A stretch of DNA of 64,000 bases from the NCBI GenBank assembly GCA_905250075.1, contig CAJNOP010000001.1, forward strand, positions 5,661,126 to 5,725,125, read 5' to 3'. Both the position numbers and the translations under genes were made by a program. Below are positions 1 through 11,326 of the stretch, in pieces. The DNA is from Rotaria sp. Silwood1. Its lineage: Eukaryota; Rotifera; Eurotatoria; Philodinida; Philodinidae. Numbering within the stretch: position 1 is the first letter of the stretch; each line of letters starts with the position of its first letter. The notes under the pieces were generated by a model. It was not told the origin of the DNA and searched no databases. It was given only the letters and a program-made list of their open reading frames with translations.

Positions 1-913
1 CCGCATACGGATATTTAGCTTAAAGAAATTTTTTTTTTCTGCAATTAACAAGAGAAACCTGATCATAGTAGCTTTCCTACTTTGTTTTTTCCAGTTTTTT
101 AAGAATCATTGAAGAATATCCCTGATCATATGGATAGAATTAAATTCGTTGATTTTTGTAACTCAACAAATATATAACAGCATATTTATATTATACTAAA
201 AAAGAAATATTCATAAAAGATAAAATGATTGTTTATAAAATTTTTCTTGAAATATTTCAGTATATTTTATATTTACTAAACTTAATCTTTGTCATAAAAA
301 CCAGAGATGGAGGCGGTCTGAAATCTCTACCGATTTTATCTCTAATATGGATTATAAATATCATAATTTCTACGATACTGTTGAGATAATATTCGTCAAC
401 TTAATCAATCGATGAAAATTTTAGAAGGCTAGGTTTTTTTTTCGACGAGATCTTTTTTTTAACTTTCTGTTTTATGTGTCCGTTCATTTTTACAAATCAA
501 ACTTATATGTGAATTCTTTTTCATGTTACTACAAACCAGGAAACAATTAAGATCTTAACAATTTTAAATGTTTACATAGGACAGAAAATAATAAGTATTA
601 TTTTTAGAATGTTTAGATGACGACCTAATTTTCAAAAAGAACTCTTTTGAATATGTGATCATCGCCTGTTATGTCGTACATTTGTTCGCATTATCATAGT
701 ACTCATAAGGACCGGCGGTAGATTGTCGTGCAGAGAACAACTATTGATATATCATGGTAGAATGGCAATCAGAAGGTAGTCAACCGTTTAAGTATCAAAT
801 TACCGATGATTTTTATCCGTTTCAAATCACATGGATTCGAATGATTTATAGATCTACTGTTATTAATCTATGAGCATATCGAAAATTCTTGATAATATAT
901 AGTTTTTAATTAC

Positions 914-3900
914 TTGTAGTAGATGTTTGTTCCATTTTTTTATCTTGATGATACTGTTGCCATGATATCATTAAATCTAATGGAATTTGTACAAGAAAAA
1001 CATAATGTGGATAAAGTGATGGTAAATGAAATATATCACACATATCTGAAAATCTTCCACTAGCGACCCAAACATGTTTATCATAAAGACGATGACATAT
1101 TGTTAAGATTTTAGCAATTAAAATATTTTCATCTGTTGGTATTTGTGAATAGGAATTTAATGGTGAATAGTCAAGAAATAAACATGGATCAGGAAATAAT
1201 GTTGAACCAGGTAAATGTGGATATGATATTGGATCAAGATAATCAAGATAATATGGTTGACGTTTAAGTAGACTTCGATCATTAGATGAAAGTTTTAAAA
1301 CTAATGTTGGTGCTGGTACTGGTGGAAATGTACTCGATGTTAATGTTGGATTTTGATCGAAACGATTAAGAATATTATTAACTGTATCAGAATAAATGCC
1401 TGTAGATTTATTTGTTTGTTTATTTGCTATTTTAATAAAAAAAAGTAAAATTAGATATGTGTATACAATACCAGTCAAAAATATTAGACCAACAGAGTTT
1501 TAATTTTTTTTCTCTACGATATCAAACATTTAACTCAAAATCGAATAATGATTTTAATAGCTAGTAAAGTTCTCTATCATATGTATTTCGCACTGAAATT
1601 TCATAGATGAACTATGAGAGTAAGATTTCTCAGAAACCAAACACTATAGTTTTCAAATTCTAGAAAAGTGTATAAAAATCAGTTTTCAAAAGAATTGTTT
1701 TAAAGAGTACAAAGTCTTGCATAAAATACAAGGTTGTCGCATTTTCTACAAACCTTCCTTAAAATATTATAAGCATCACAAAAAAATACGTATTTAGTCA
1801 ATTTTTAGCACTGCTCCGATAAATTTCACTGTTTTACATTGTCTCTAGTGTTTATAACATGTTATGGAAATGACGTAGAAATTGTAAAAACGTCTCATTC
1901 TATTTCGAGGTTTGTACTCTGTAAGATGATGCTCTAAAAATTCTATTTTTACACTTTTTTTCGCACCTGAAAGCTATTGTGTATGACTTCTCAGAAACCT
2001 TTCTCTCGTAGTTCATCTATGATGTTTTCATATGAAATGGATTTGATAGAAAACTTCATTGGTTATTAAAATCATTATTGGAATTTGAACTTAATGTTTG
2101 GTACTGTAGAAAAGAAAATATGTTAATCTTATACTTTTTATCAGTACTGTATATTAAAATACGAAGGAAAATAATTTTACCATGCTTAGGATTCTTTTGT
2201 TCTTGTAATTGTCTATTAAGCATTAAAAATTCATCGATTAATTTATGAGGTTTAGCATCTAATAAATAATCATTTGGAATAAGTTTTTTAGGAAAAAATG
2301 GAGAATTTTTAAATATATCATCAAATGTTGAAGAACTTGTTCGATGTTCTTTTCGATATGTATAACGTAAACGTTGTAATAAAGGACCATGTTTGGTACG
2401 AAATATACTTGCAACTAATTCAATGCGAGCATGTGTTACTTGATCATCAACATATCTAAATATAGATTTCAGTTAAACAAACTTTCTCTTTTCCTAATTA
2501 GAATAAAGACTTCTAAATGACTGTATGAAATTTCAAAACTGACTGCTTCTTGTTATTACAGATATTAAAATCTATTTGAAATCCATGAATTTATTTGTTA
2601 CAGAATAATAATCAATTGTTCATCATTAATAGATTTTAAAGATTAGCTAATGTAAGAATCAGAGGCTATCATCAGGACAGGGTGAAGAGCGAAATAGTGC
2701 GCTCAATCAATGTTTTTTAAGAAAAATTCATTTGCAATCATTTTACTAAATTTAAATATGAATTTTTCACAATGTGTATCATCTAGGTAATTCTACCAAT
2801 TAAAGATAACTTCATCAGAACTTATGTATATGATATTTATTCTAATTTATCATCGTTCAATATGAACTCTGACAATTTCGAAGAGATTGAACATCTCTTA
2901 TCAAATTATAAGAGCGTCTAGAAAATAATAAAAAAAATGAATCTCCTCTTGCTACTAAATGACCATGAAAGATTTCGACTTGATTAAATGATAATTATCA
3001 CTTACATGGAATCACTCTTTTTTTTTTATTAACGAATGTCTTATTTTTCTAAAAATAAATTAAAATGACACTATGTTTATTTGATTATAATTTTATTTTT
3101 ATACATGGATGATATTCTTTTGAAATGAAAAAAAAAACTATGGGCACTAAATATAAATACGATAAAAATTTTGCATTAGGTTACGAACCCATTCGATAAT
3201 CGAACTGAGTTAAAAAGGCCTCGAGGATGCCCTGCCCAGCCCTATGACAGTCTCTGGTTAGTGTACTCATTATATCTCGGTCACTTAAGATAAACAATAA
3301 ATAATGTATACTGAATTCTTTAACAAGAATCTCATAGTGTTGACACAGAAACCATAGAAATGTCTACGACGCTCTGAAACGCCTTCGCTCATTCTACACT
3401 TACAATGACATTCGTCAATTAACGTGTCTTTTTTTTTGTTGTTTTCATAATGAATCTGTCATGACAAAACATAATTACTCACAAACCAATGAAGTATTAT
3501 TTAATTTTCAATAAACGCCGTTCTGTTATGTTTTACATTGATTTCTATTATATTATTCTTCTATTATTTCTTTTTTTCTTCAGTAGAAGTAAAACTAAAA
3601 AACAATAGATATTTCAAACAATACTCAATATCCCAAAAGAAAGTTTTAATCTTATTCAACTTATTATATTTAATAAGAAACCATATTCAATGTCGTTTGA
3701 TAGCATGTGTTCTACTTATTGAAAATCTTTTTATTTGTCTGACTAAGTTTTTTCACCTATAATAATAGTCCATTAATGATGACGATGATGTTAATGGTGG
3801 TTGATAAATACTATCAAAACTTGACATTGATGTAAATGTACTTTGTCGTTTGATTCTTATTTCAGGTGTTGCTAAAAATGGTGATATATTAGGTGGAGAT

Positions 3901-5139
3901 CCTACAATTGGATCTCGTTGTTCATGACTTGATGTTGATGATGGTGTTGTTGGACGAGATAAATTATCATTATGTTTTACTATTGATAAATTTGTTTCAT
4001 GTGGCCACATATGACATTTCATACATGTCATAATACGACCAAGTACATTAATTAAATGATTAATTTCTGAATGTAAATTAAACCATGCTTGAAAAATATA
4101 TAATTTTTCATAAAAAATTCTTCCTTCTTTTGTACGTGGATTAAAACGTTTATCATAGTGTTCAAGTGCTGAATATGATGGAAATAATGATAATATATAA
4201 TCCCATTTTGAAAATAAATTTTTCATACGTTTTTCAACATCATAACAATGATTTAAATGATATTCACATAAATGACGACGTTGAATTGTTAAAGTATCAT
4301 GATAATGTGCTTGTTCAAAATCACATTGACTAAAAAAATGATAAAATTCTTCGAGACTTTTTTTTCGTTGACGATCAATTAAATATTGTTCATTTTTAAT
4401 ACCAGCTTCATTTAAAGAGTTTGTTCCATTAAAAAATGTTTTTAATTCATACCTGAAAAAAAACCAAAATAGAGAGAGAATGCTTATTTTGATTGTTGCT
4501 GTTTTTTTTTTGTTTGGTTTACCATAATGCTGTAGAATATTGTTTTCGTTTATTATTATTCGTTAAAGTATCATGAACATAATTTATAGTAGAATTTTGA
4601 TCGAGTAAAAAACAAGCTTGATAAAATTCTTTCATATATTTCGTTAATTGATCACGTCGTTGTTCACCAATAGATTTTCTAGAATTTAATATATCATATT
4701 TTTCATCAAAACTATTTGAATAGTTTGATAAATCCAAAGTTTTTTCTTCATATTGATCAGATTTTCCTCCTTTTCTTGTTGATCGTGAAGGTTTTTTTTT
4801 TATTAAACACGTTGGGTTTCGTAAAGGATTAACTGATAAAAATCTATTTTGTATTGGTGGTGAAGACGTTTCATCATTTTTCGTGTTTGATTTTGTCGAA
4901 AGAATAGATGGGGTTGATGGTGTTCGTGTATCATCAATATCTGATGTTAAATCTTCAATAATTTCGCTTAAAAGATCATGATCGAAATTGTTCGATGTGT
5001 GTTCAGACTGAATGTCAGATTGTTGTGGAAGTTGAGATGATAGTTCACCGGTTTTATTTGATCGACGTTCACTTGTATGAGATTTTCGTGATGACTTTGA
5101 ATGTTTGTTCTGATAACTTCGTTGTAAGTTTTTGTTCAT
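914..5139 (-). CDS. MAP3K4: MAP3K4/MEKK4-like kinase, N-terminal regulatory part (partial)
   Basis: Stress-activated MAP kinase kinase kinase homologue; the family phosphorylates MAP2Ks of the p38/JNK pathways in the cytoplasm. Exons read 4523-5139, 3757-4452, 2181-2455 and 914-1426; phases join cleanly and give about 700 residues. The coding start is the ATG at 5139. Three stretches align in order with the vertebrate MEKK4 N-terminal region as I remember it: the segment across the first splice site (ALWYELKTFF), then KWDYILSLFPS followed by AWFNLHSEIN and VLGR, and later the HLPSLYPHYVFLV stretch in the 914-1426 exon. The first about 190 residues are Ser/Lys-rich and look disordered. The catalytic kinase domain is not present and should lie left of base 1; the last donor (GTAATT at 913-908) opens an intron that leaves the window. 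The intron at 1427-2180 holds a long hairpin. Alternative: another protein with only a MEKK4_N domain. The family call is by remembered similarity, not by search. Confidence 0.72.
1510..2116. repeat. Long inverted repeat (hairpin) in MAP3K4 intron
   Basis: Bases 1510-1715 and 1911-2116 are reverse complements over about 206 nt each, with mismatches and small gaps. Strong blocks include ATAATGATTTTAATA and CATAGATGAACTA. A 195-nt centre separates the arms. The element lies wholly inside an intron. It resembles a degenerate MITE or foldback element; no convincing target duplication was seen. Confidence 0.75.
2456..3756. other. 1.3-kb intron of the MAP3K4 homologue
   Basis: No coding exon was recognised between the exons 2181-2455 and 3757-4452. 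The stretch contains one GC-rich island at about 3214-3247 (GGCCTCGAGG, then GCCCTGCCCAGCCCTA) that stands out from the AT-rich surroundings and could be the end of a hAT-like element. The open frame at 3538-3762 on the plus strand is AT-rich and probably spurious. Confidence 0.6.
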
Positions 5140-5293
5140 TATCTAAAAAAAATAACGGTGCTCTTATGATAGCATCGTTTTTCTAAATTACAAAACACAC
5201 ACACACACACAGACCCGAGATTTTGTTAAAGACACTACACACTTGAGTTTAATTAGTTTCATAAAAAAATATAAAAAAAAACAGACGACCGTA

Positions 5294-8274
5294 TCATTGA
5301 ACAGTATTTTCTTCACTATATTTTTCAAAAATTGTTTTAATTAATTTGCATCTATCACGAACACATGAACATGGAATAGGATGCTCATTTAAATCAATAT
5401 CATCATCACTATTACTACATGTACTATCACTTGATTCCTGCATTGATTTCTTCTCATTAATAATTCGTTTATCTGATGAAATAGTTGATGAACGTCGTCT
5501 TTGTCTTTTTCGTATATTTAAATCATTATTTGAGATTTCATCATCCATAATATTACTATTTATAAATCCTTCTTTAATTTTTTTAATACCTATTGATAAT
5601 TGATATTGTCGTCGATTTTTTAAAGATCTTTTCAATTTAATATTCACCGGTACTGTATCACCTTTTAATGGATAAATATCTTCGGGTAAAAATACGAGTG
5701 TTTGTTTCCAATGAGTTTTTGATGAATATGGACTTGTTGTTAAACGTGTTGAACGTAATATAGATGAATTATTATTTGAAGAAAAATAACAATCAAACCA
5801 AAAACAAAAACCTGATATAATACATGTATTATCAATATCAAATTCACAAAATGAACGCATTGTATGAAGATCATCAATACGTATTGTACGAAGATCAATT
5901 GATTGTATTAATTGAGCATCATGAACAAGTTGTGATGGTTCAATTGTTTCAAAAACACATTCTTTGAGATTAGAATTTTTTATGTGAGGAAGAATTGATG
6001 ACATATTAAGATCAAAATAATCTTTCCACATTGTATTTAATTCAATACGTATATGTTGATCAATAAATGGAGCACAATACTAGAACAAAAGCAAAAATAA
6101 CAACATATTATGTTTCAATATATATTGAAAAATAAATATGAATTAACAAACCAAATAAGCATGTGAAGGAAAAATTACAATTGATTCATTTTGTTCAGGT
6201 GTAATATCATTATTACGAGATGATAAATTGAGAAAATGATCACGAGCATAAATAACTGATTCAAGCATACTTTCATGAAACAGATAAAAACCTAAATAGA
6301 CTAACTTCATATGTCTGTTTTTTTTCCAGAAATATGTCATGCCTGAAATTCACTTTTTTTTAATATACATATCCTTGAGAATAAATTTTAAATATAAAAT
6401 GTTGACTTTTTTTAAATCTTACCCATCCATTCACTAATAATAATATCGATATTTTCGTCGAATTTGTCAATATCTTCAATATGTTTATTAATTACTTGAA
6501 TTTTGTCTTGTAAATGATTACATTTAATTAATTCTATAGCTAAATGACATATAGCTGGACACGCATCAACAGCATAAACACATTTAGCACCGGCTTTGGC
6601 AGCAAACATACTTAAAATTCCTGTTCCAGAACCAACATCAAGAACGACCTATATTTATTTTTTATTCACAAATATAATTCTTCTATTATATGTATTTATA
6701 TGTCGTATCGAAGTTACTTCAATTCAATTAAATATCAAATAAATATCATTTATTTAATAATGATATTAAAAAAAAAAAAACAATTCATAAAATTAAGGTT
6801 AATTTTTTCATATTTTATATAACTATAGATCTATTTTGACGATTCTAAGGTCTTGTAATTCATGTGAGAGATCTCTAGAATGCTATGTTGTAATTTGAAC
6901 AATACTTAAACTTTACAATGATAAGACAATTAGTACATATAAGGATAAATAAAATGTTTATCAGAGTCAAACGAAAATTTGATTGTATTTTTGAGTATTA
7001 CGTTTCAATATTATTTATGTATCAGTTCAATACAAGTCCTACCACTCGAAAATAAAAAAAAAGATACGGTACAGAACTGTAAAAAAAAAGTTCCGAGAAG
7101 GAAAACCAAATCAAAACATCTTTTAAGGTTTCTTGTGAACTATGAAACCTTGTTCAGGTATCGTAGAATTCTATAAAACCTTAAGAAGGTTTCGTAGGTG
7201 TTAATAATACCTTACAAAGATTTTGATTTCGTTTTAGCTTTCGAAACCTTCCAAAGTACGATTTTTGTTTTCAGTGCAGTGAAGGTAATCTTGAAGAAGA
7301 ACATGTCAAACAAACATTATTAGACAAATAGTAGGTACAGCAGAAAGAGCAATTTATGACCTTGGAATGCGATCGACGAGATATTATAAGAATTTATTTG
7401 TTGAGGTTTGTTATTTATATTGAAACATCCAGATCTATCGTTTGCAGTTTATAACATGTTTTGACTGGATTAGAAAAAAAACCGTAATTCAGAATACGTA
7501 TTCTGCGTCGGAAACTAGCTTTTTTTTGCATCATAACCTTACTACCGTTTTTACTTGTAGTTGAATGCTTCGTTTATTTTCATTTTTAGCCATGCATTTA
7601 ATGCCAAAATGAAAACTGAATTACACAGTAAAAAATGCAAAAAAAATTCCGAAATAAAGTATTATATGAGAGTTTTTCTAATGCTATAGCTACGTGCTTT
7701 TTAAATCAGAGCATAGTATTATAGAAAGTTCATTCCTTAATTACAGACCTTAGTGTATCGTCAGAGTTGATTCATAATCATGTACACTACGAACAAAGAG
7801 TAATGTTAAATTTTTCTCAATAATTTCTTTTATGTTTATTCGTAAAAAAATTATATAAATGTTTTTAAAATGAAAAATTAACTGTAATTTCATATATTAT
7901 TTTTTTTTAATATCATTAATTAACTGTAATTTTAAAGTTATTTTTAATATAAATCATTGACTATCAGCTTCATATTATTTTTAGTATCATTAATTTACTG
8001 ATATGGATTTTGTATTTGATACAATTGCAGTCACGTCGACAAGTTTCTTTTTGCCGAAGTTGCAACTTCGTCGACGGATGTAACATCGATACGACATAAA
8101 TATGAATTATAAAAATACCTTATTTTCGAATAGATGTTTACTGTTCATAATAGCATCATAATATGCAGTAACACGTGGACGATCACGTAACATCAATTCA
8201 TGAACTTGAAATTTCTCGTATGATTCAAAATATTGTTTATCGATATTATTATCCTCTATTTGTTCTGAGTCCAT
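5294..8274 (-). CDS. Class I protein arginine N-methyltransferase, PRMT6-like
   Basis: Transfers methyl groups from S-adenosylmethionine to arginines of nuclear or cytoplasmic proteins. Exons 8119-8274, 6423-6648, 6152-6291 and 5294-6079 give 435 residues. The N-terminus has YFESYEKFQVHELMLRDR, matching the PRMT YFxxY helix. Motif I is VLDVGSGTGILS, formed directly across the first splice junction; post-I is VYAVDAC. The double-E loop reads SEWMGFYLFHESML with both glutamates kept and Phe where Tyr is common after Gly. The THW loop is THWKQTLVFL, preceded by TSPYSSK as in PRMT6. Beyond the beta-barrel there is an extra C-terminal tail of roughly 95 residues with a basic cluster (RKRQRRR, possible nuclear signal), an acidic DSDDDIDL stretch and a CSCVRDRC cysteine patch, longer than I recall for PRMT6. 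Intron 1 is about 1.5 kb; the others are short. PRMT2 or PRMT1-like assignment cannot be excluded. Confidence 0.88.
7047..7271. repeat. Hairpin in PRMT intron 1
   Basis: Bases about 7102-7129 pair with 7209-7234 (AAACCAAATCAAAA against TTTTGATTTCGTTT), and the similarity extends outwards with mismatches to about 7047 and 7271. Repeated AAGGTTTC/GAAACCTT words lie inside. It is an imperfect palindrome within the 1.5-kb first intron and probably a small degraded MITE. Confidence 0.55.
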
Positions 8275-11200
8275 TATCTAAAAAATAAATTTTGTTTTTT
8301 TACTATTTCTATTTTCATAATACTGAGTTTTTCAAAATCTCACAAGTTTTTGCTATTGTGTAACCTTATTAAATTTGTTTTTTCCTAGACCAATAGATTC
8401 AACAAAATAAAAATGTGTATTCTATTATAAATTTTAGTTGAGGAAAAAAAGTTTTAAACTCTACATATTTGTCACGGACTATTTTTGATATAATTTTCTT
8501 TAAATTTTTCATTTTAAATGAAACATGAATAAAATCAGTGAATGAGACAACGAAACAAGAAAATAATTTCTTTATTTCTTAAAGATACATACTGTTTGAA
8601 TATATATATATATATAAAGTGTAGAAAAATCTATTAATTAAAAAGAAGATTATGAATAAATCGATTATTTCATATCAGATTTTCTAAAAGTTTTATATAT
8701 TGTTTCGTCGACATACATATTATTCTAATATCAACGATTACAGACAATATATCACCGGTAATGTCGATATTAGACAAATTTAGGCTGAATCTATGAGCTA
8801 TAAACGATCTCGGATATTTTTGATAGTTAAATGTTAACCGCCATGCTTCGTTATTGTTATTTTCCATTATCATTTTTTGAATAAATATTGCTAGTCTAAA
8901 GTAAGTCAAGAAAAAGAAATTGTATTGATAAAACACAAAAAAAAATAGTTTGTCCTTACCAATACATAAACTAAGATACAATGAATACCAACTGATATAT
9001 AAGTGAATCAACTATGTGATAATAAATATTGCATGTCTACATGATCTAAAAAAATAAAGAAATAGAAAGAAGAGACTACTAAAAGTTCTTACCTTATATT
9101 ACATAACATAAAGTAAATAATCACTTTCTACTAAATTGTCAATATCGATAAAAGATAGCTTTTGTCGAGCATACAATTATTGTTCAACTTTCAAGCGTGT
9201 TCAATTTGATAAAAATCATCACCAAGTTCGGTTACCAAATGAGCCAAGAAACCGAAAACATTATCATTGGTAGAACAACAAAATCAATCAATAATCTACA
9301 GCAAATAAGATGTTTTTGATTAATCCAGATTACATCCTACTAAATAAAGATAATCAGCTCATTGAACATCAACTACAGGATTAACTATCAAAGATATTAT
9401 TGCATCGATTTCGTCTTCCGTCAAAATCAAGTTATGTTTTAGAAATATAAAATTTCTAAAATAAAACAGTGACTTGATCGTAGTATAAGGCATTTAGGCA
9501 ATGTATTTACGTTGATAGATTGTTTGTACAGCTACCTATTTGTATAGAAGAGGAAGAGATGGTTTTACGTAGGCAAAAAACAAACATGTGTGCTTGCCTG
9601 TTGATCTGCTCGAGCCAATCAGAAATAAGTTGCCTCTACGACAGAGAACTGCTGAGGGCGAAAGTATAGAAATAGCTGAAACTTCGTTCCGTTTTAAGAA
9701 ACCAGGGGTGACAAAAAAAATCTCATACTATATAATTAGTATGAGGAGATGAAGCTAATAAAATCTGAAGTCAACTTGACAAAAACTCCATGTATGTCTC
9801 TTGATGCTATTCAACTGATTACTGACTTGGAAACTTCATTCTAGTAACGAATGTCAATAGAGTTATTTGCTTTTTTTCTGAAAAAAGTTCCATAGCATTA
9901 GGGAATAAAGAAGCAGATAAGGCTTGTAGAATATGTGTTTATTTATCAGCATATTATTAGTAAAAGTTGTCATGCATATCCGGACTTGGTATTGCAACCA
10001 GCAACACTCACAAAGTCCAAACTGATCGATTTTAGTCCACTAATCGCTCTCTTTCTTTCCATGTAGCAGTCAATGAGATAAACCATTCATGCTATATATA
10101 TATATAAATTATGTTCTTTCGAGTAAGTCAGCTTTTTTTGTAAAAATATTTCGCATTTTGGGAAAGAGCGTACGAATAGCAGAAGTAAAAATAATAATGA
10201 GTTTGTTTTCCTGTCTGTTTCAGACAACTAGAGAAGGCATATTTGACGACCCATCCAATACAGAAGCTCTATTTTTAGACTGGATAATTAGAGAGTTGCA
10301 CTAGTCTAACATGCCATTAGAAATATCTTCAGCAAATCAAATTTCAACTTTAATGAGAAGAATAGTCAATGATCTCGTATTTCAAAAACAGGGATGTCAA
10401 TTTATATTTACTTTCAAATTAATTTTCATGTAAATTAAATTGAAGATATATGTTAAATTACACACATCGCCTAGATTAATATTTTTTCTATCAAAAAAAA
10501 AATTCAATTTATTTCTTTAGATTTGAAGATTACAGTTCGAATTCCTGTAGAGTATGTTAATTACTTACGTGTTCGTTGAATTATATGAAGTTACAACTCT
10601 TTGTTTTAGTAAATCAAATATTTGACAAGTATAATTCATAATTCGACATTATGATATCGATTTCTTGAATGAAAAATCGAACATGAAAATCTCTTGTATA
10701 AGGCAAATCAATAATCGACCGATCATTGACAAACATTCCATTGCACTTTTATTTCATATGGGTAAATTAAAATAAAACTATTTTATCAACATATTTACGT
10801 AGTTTAATCACACACAAATAAATATAGATAATATAATCTGATTAATATTTATATTTTTGTAAGCGAGTTGTAAATAATGTATGAGTCTGTTCCCATTCAA
10901 TATTATTTCTAATTTAGAGTTTTTCAAATTCATCATGATATTCATTATAATAGAGATGTTTTTTTTTTTTTATTTAATAAATCTAACATTTTTATTGTAA
11001 ATCGATAACAATAGATAAATATTGTTGTATTAATCCAAAATTTCAGCAAATAATAAACAAATTTGATGATCAGCTTATAAGCATATTATCTCAAGAATAA
11101 CAAATAGAAAAATTAAGAGTAAGAAAATAAATGAATATATTGAAAAATCACTGATTGTTTTTCACTTAATAAAAACAAAATATGAAACTAAATGAAATAA

Positions 11201-11326
11201 AAAATCAAACGTTGCGTAGATATTTCACAATATTGCTATACAATGAAAAAAAATCACACTTATATAAAAATACGGAAGAATATGTTTCACATAACGATTC
11301 TCCATTTTTGAAATATTTCGTTTTGA
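8275..11326. other. Intergenic, no gene recognised
   Basis: About 3 kb between the start of the PRMT gene and the 3' end of the KIAA0930 homologue. It is very AT-rich with poly-A/T tracts and short TA runs (8600-8618, 10094-10105). A less AT-rich patch at 9540-9720 has no long reading frame. An acceptor-like stretch followed by a short open frame occurs at about 10221-10304, but no partner exons were found. It should hold the PRMT promoter at its left end. Confidence 0.55.

Noticed and set aside
754..873. Short plus-strand frame MVEWQSEGSQPFKYQ in the MAP3K4 terminal intron
   Set aside because: Only 39 codons, isolated, without splice context; could be a relic but unsupported.
8670..9011. 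113-codon minus-strand open frame
   Set aside because: Composition is AT-driven (Phe, Ile, Tyr, Leu rich), no domain recognised and no supporting splice partners; weak as a gene.
10089..10304. Plus-strand frame with an acceptor-like CAG before TTREGIFDDPSN
   Set aside because: The last 28 residues look somewhat protein-like, but no adjoining exon, donor or known domain was found.
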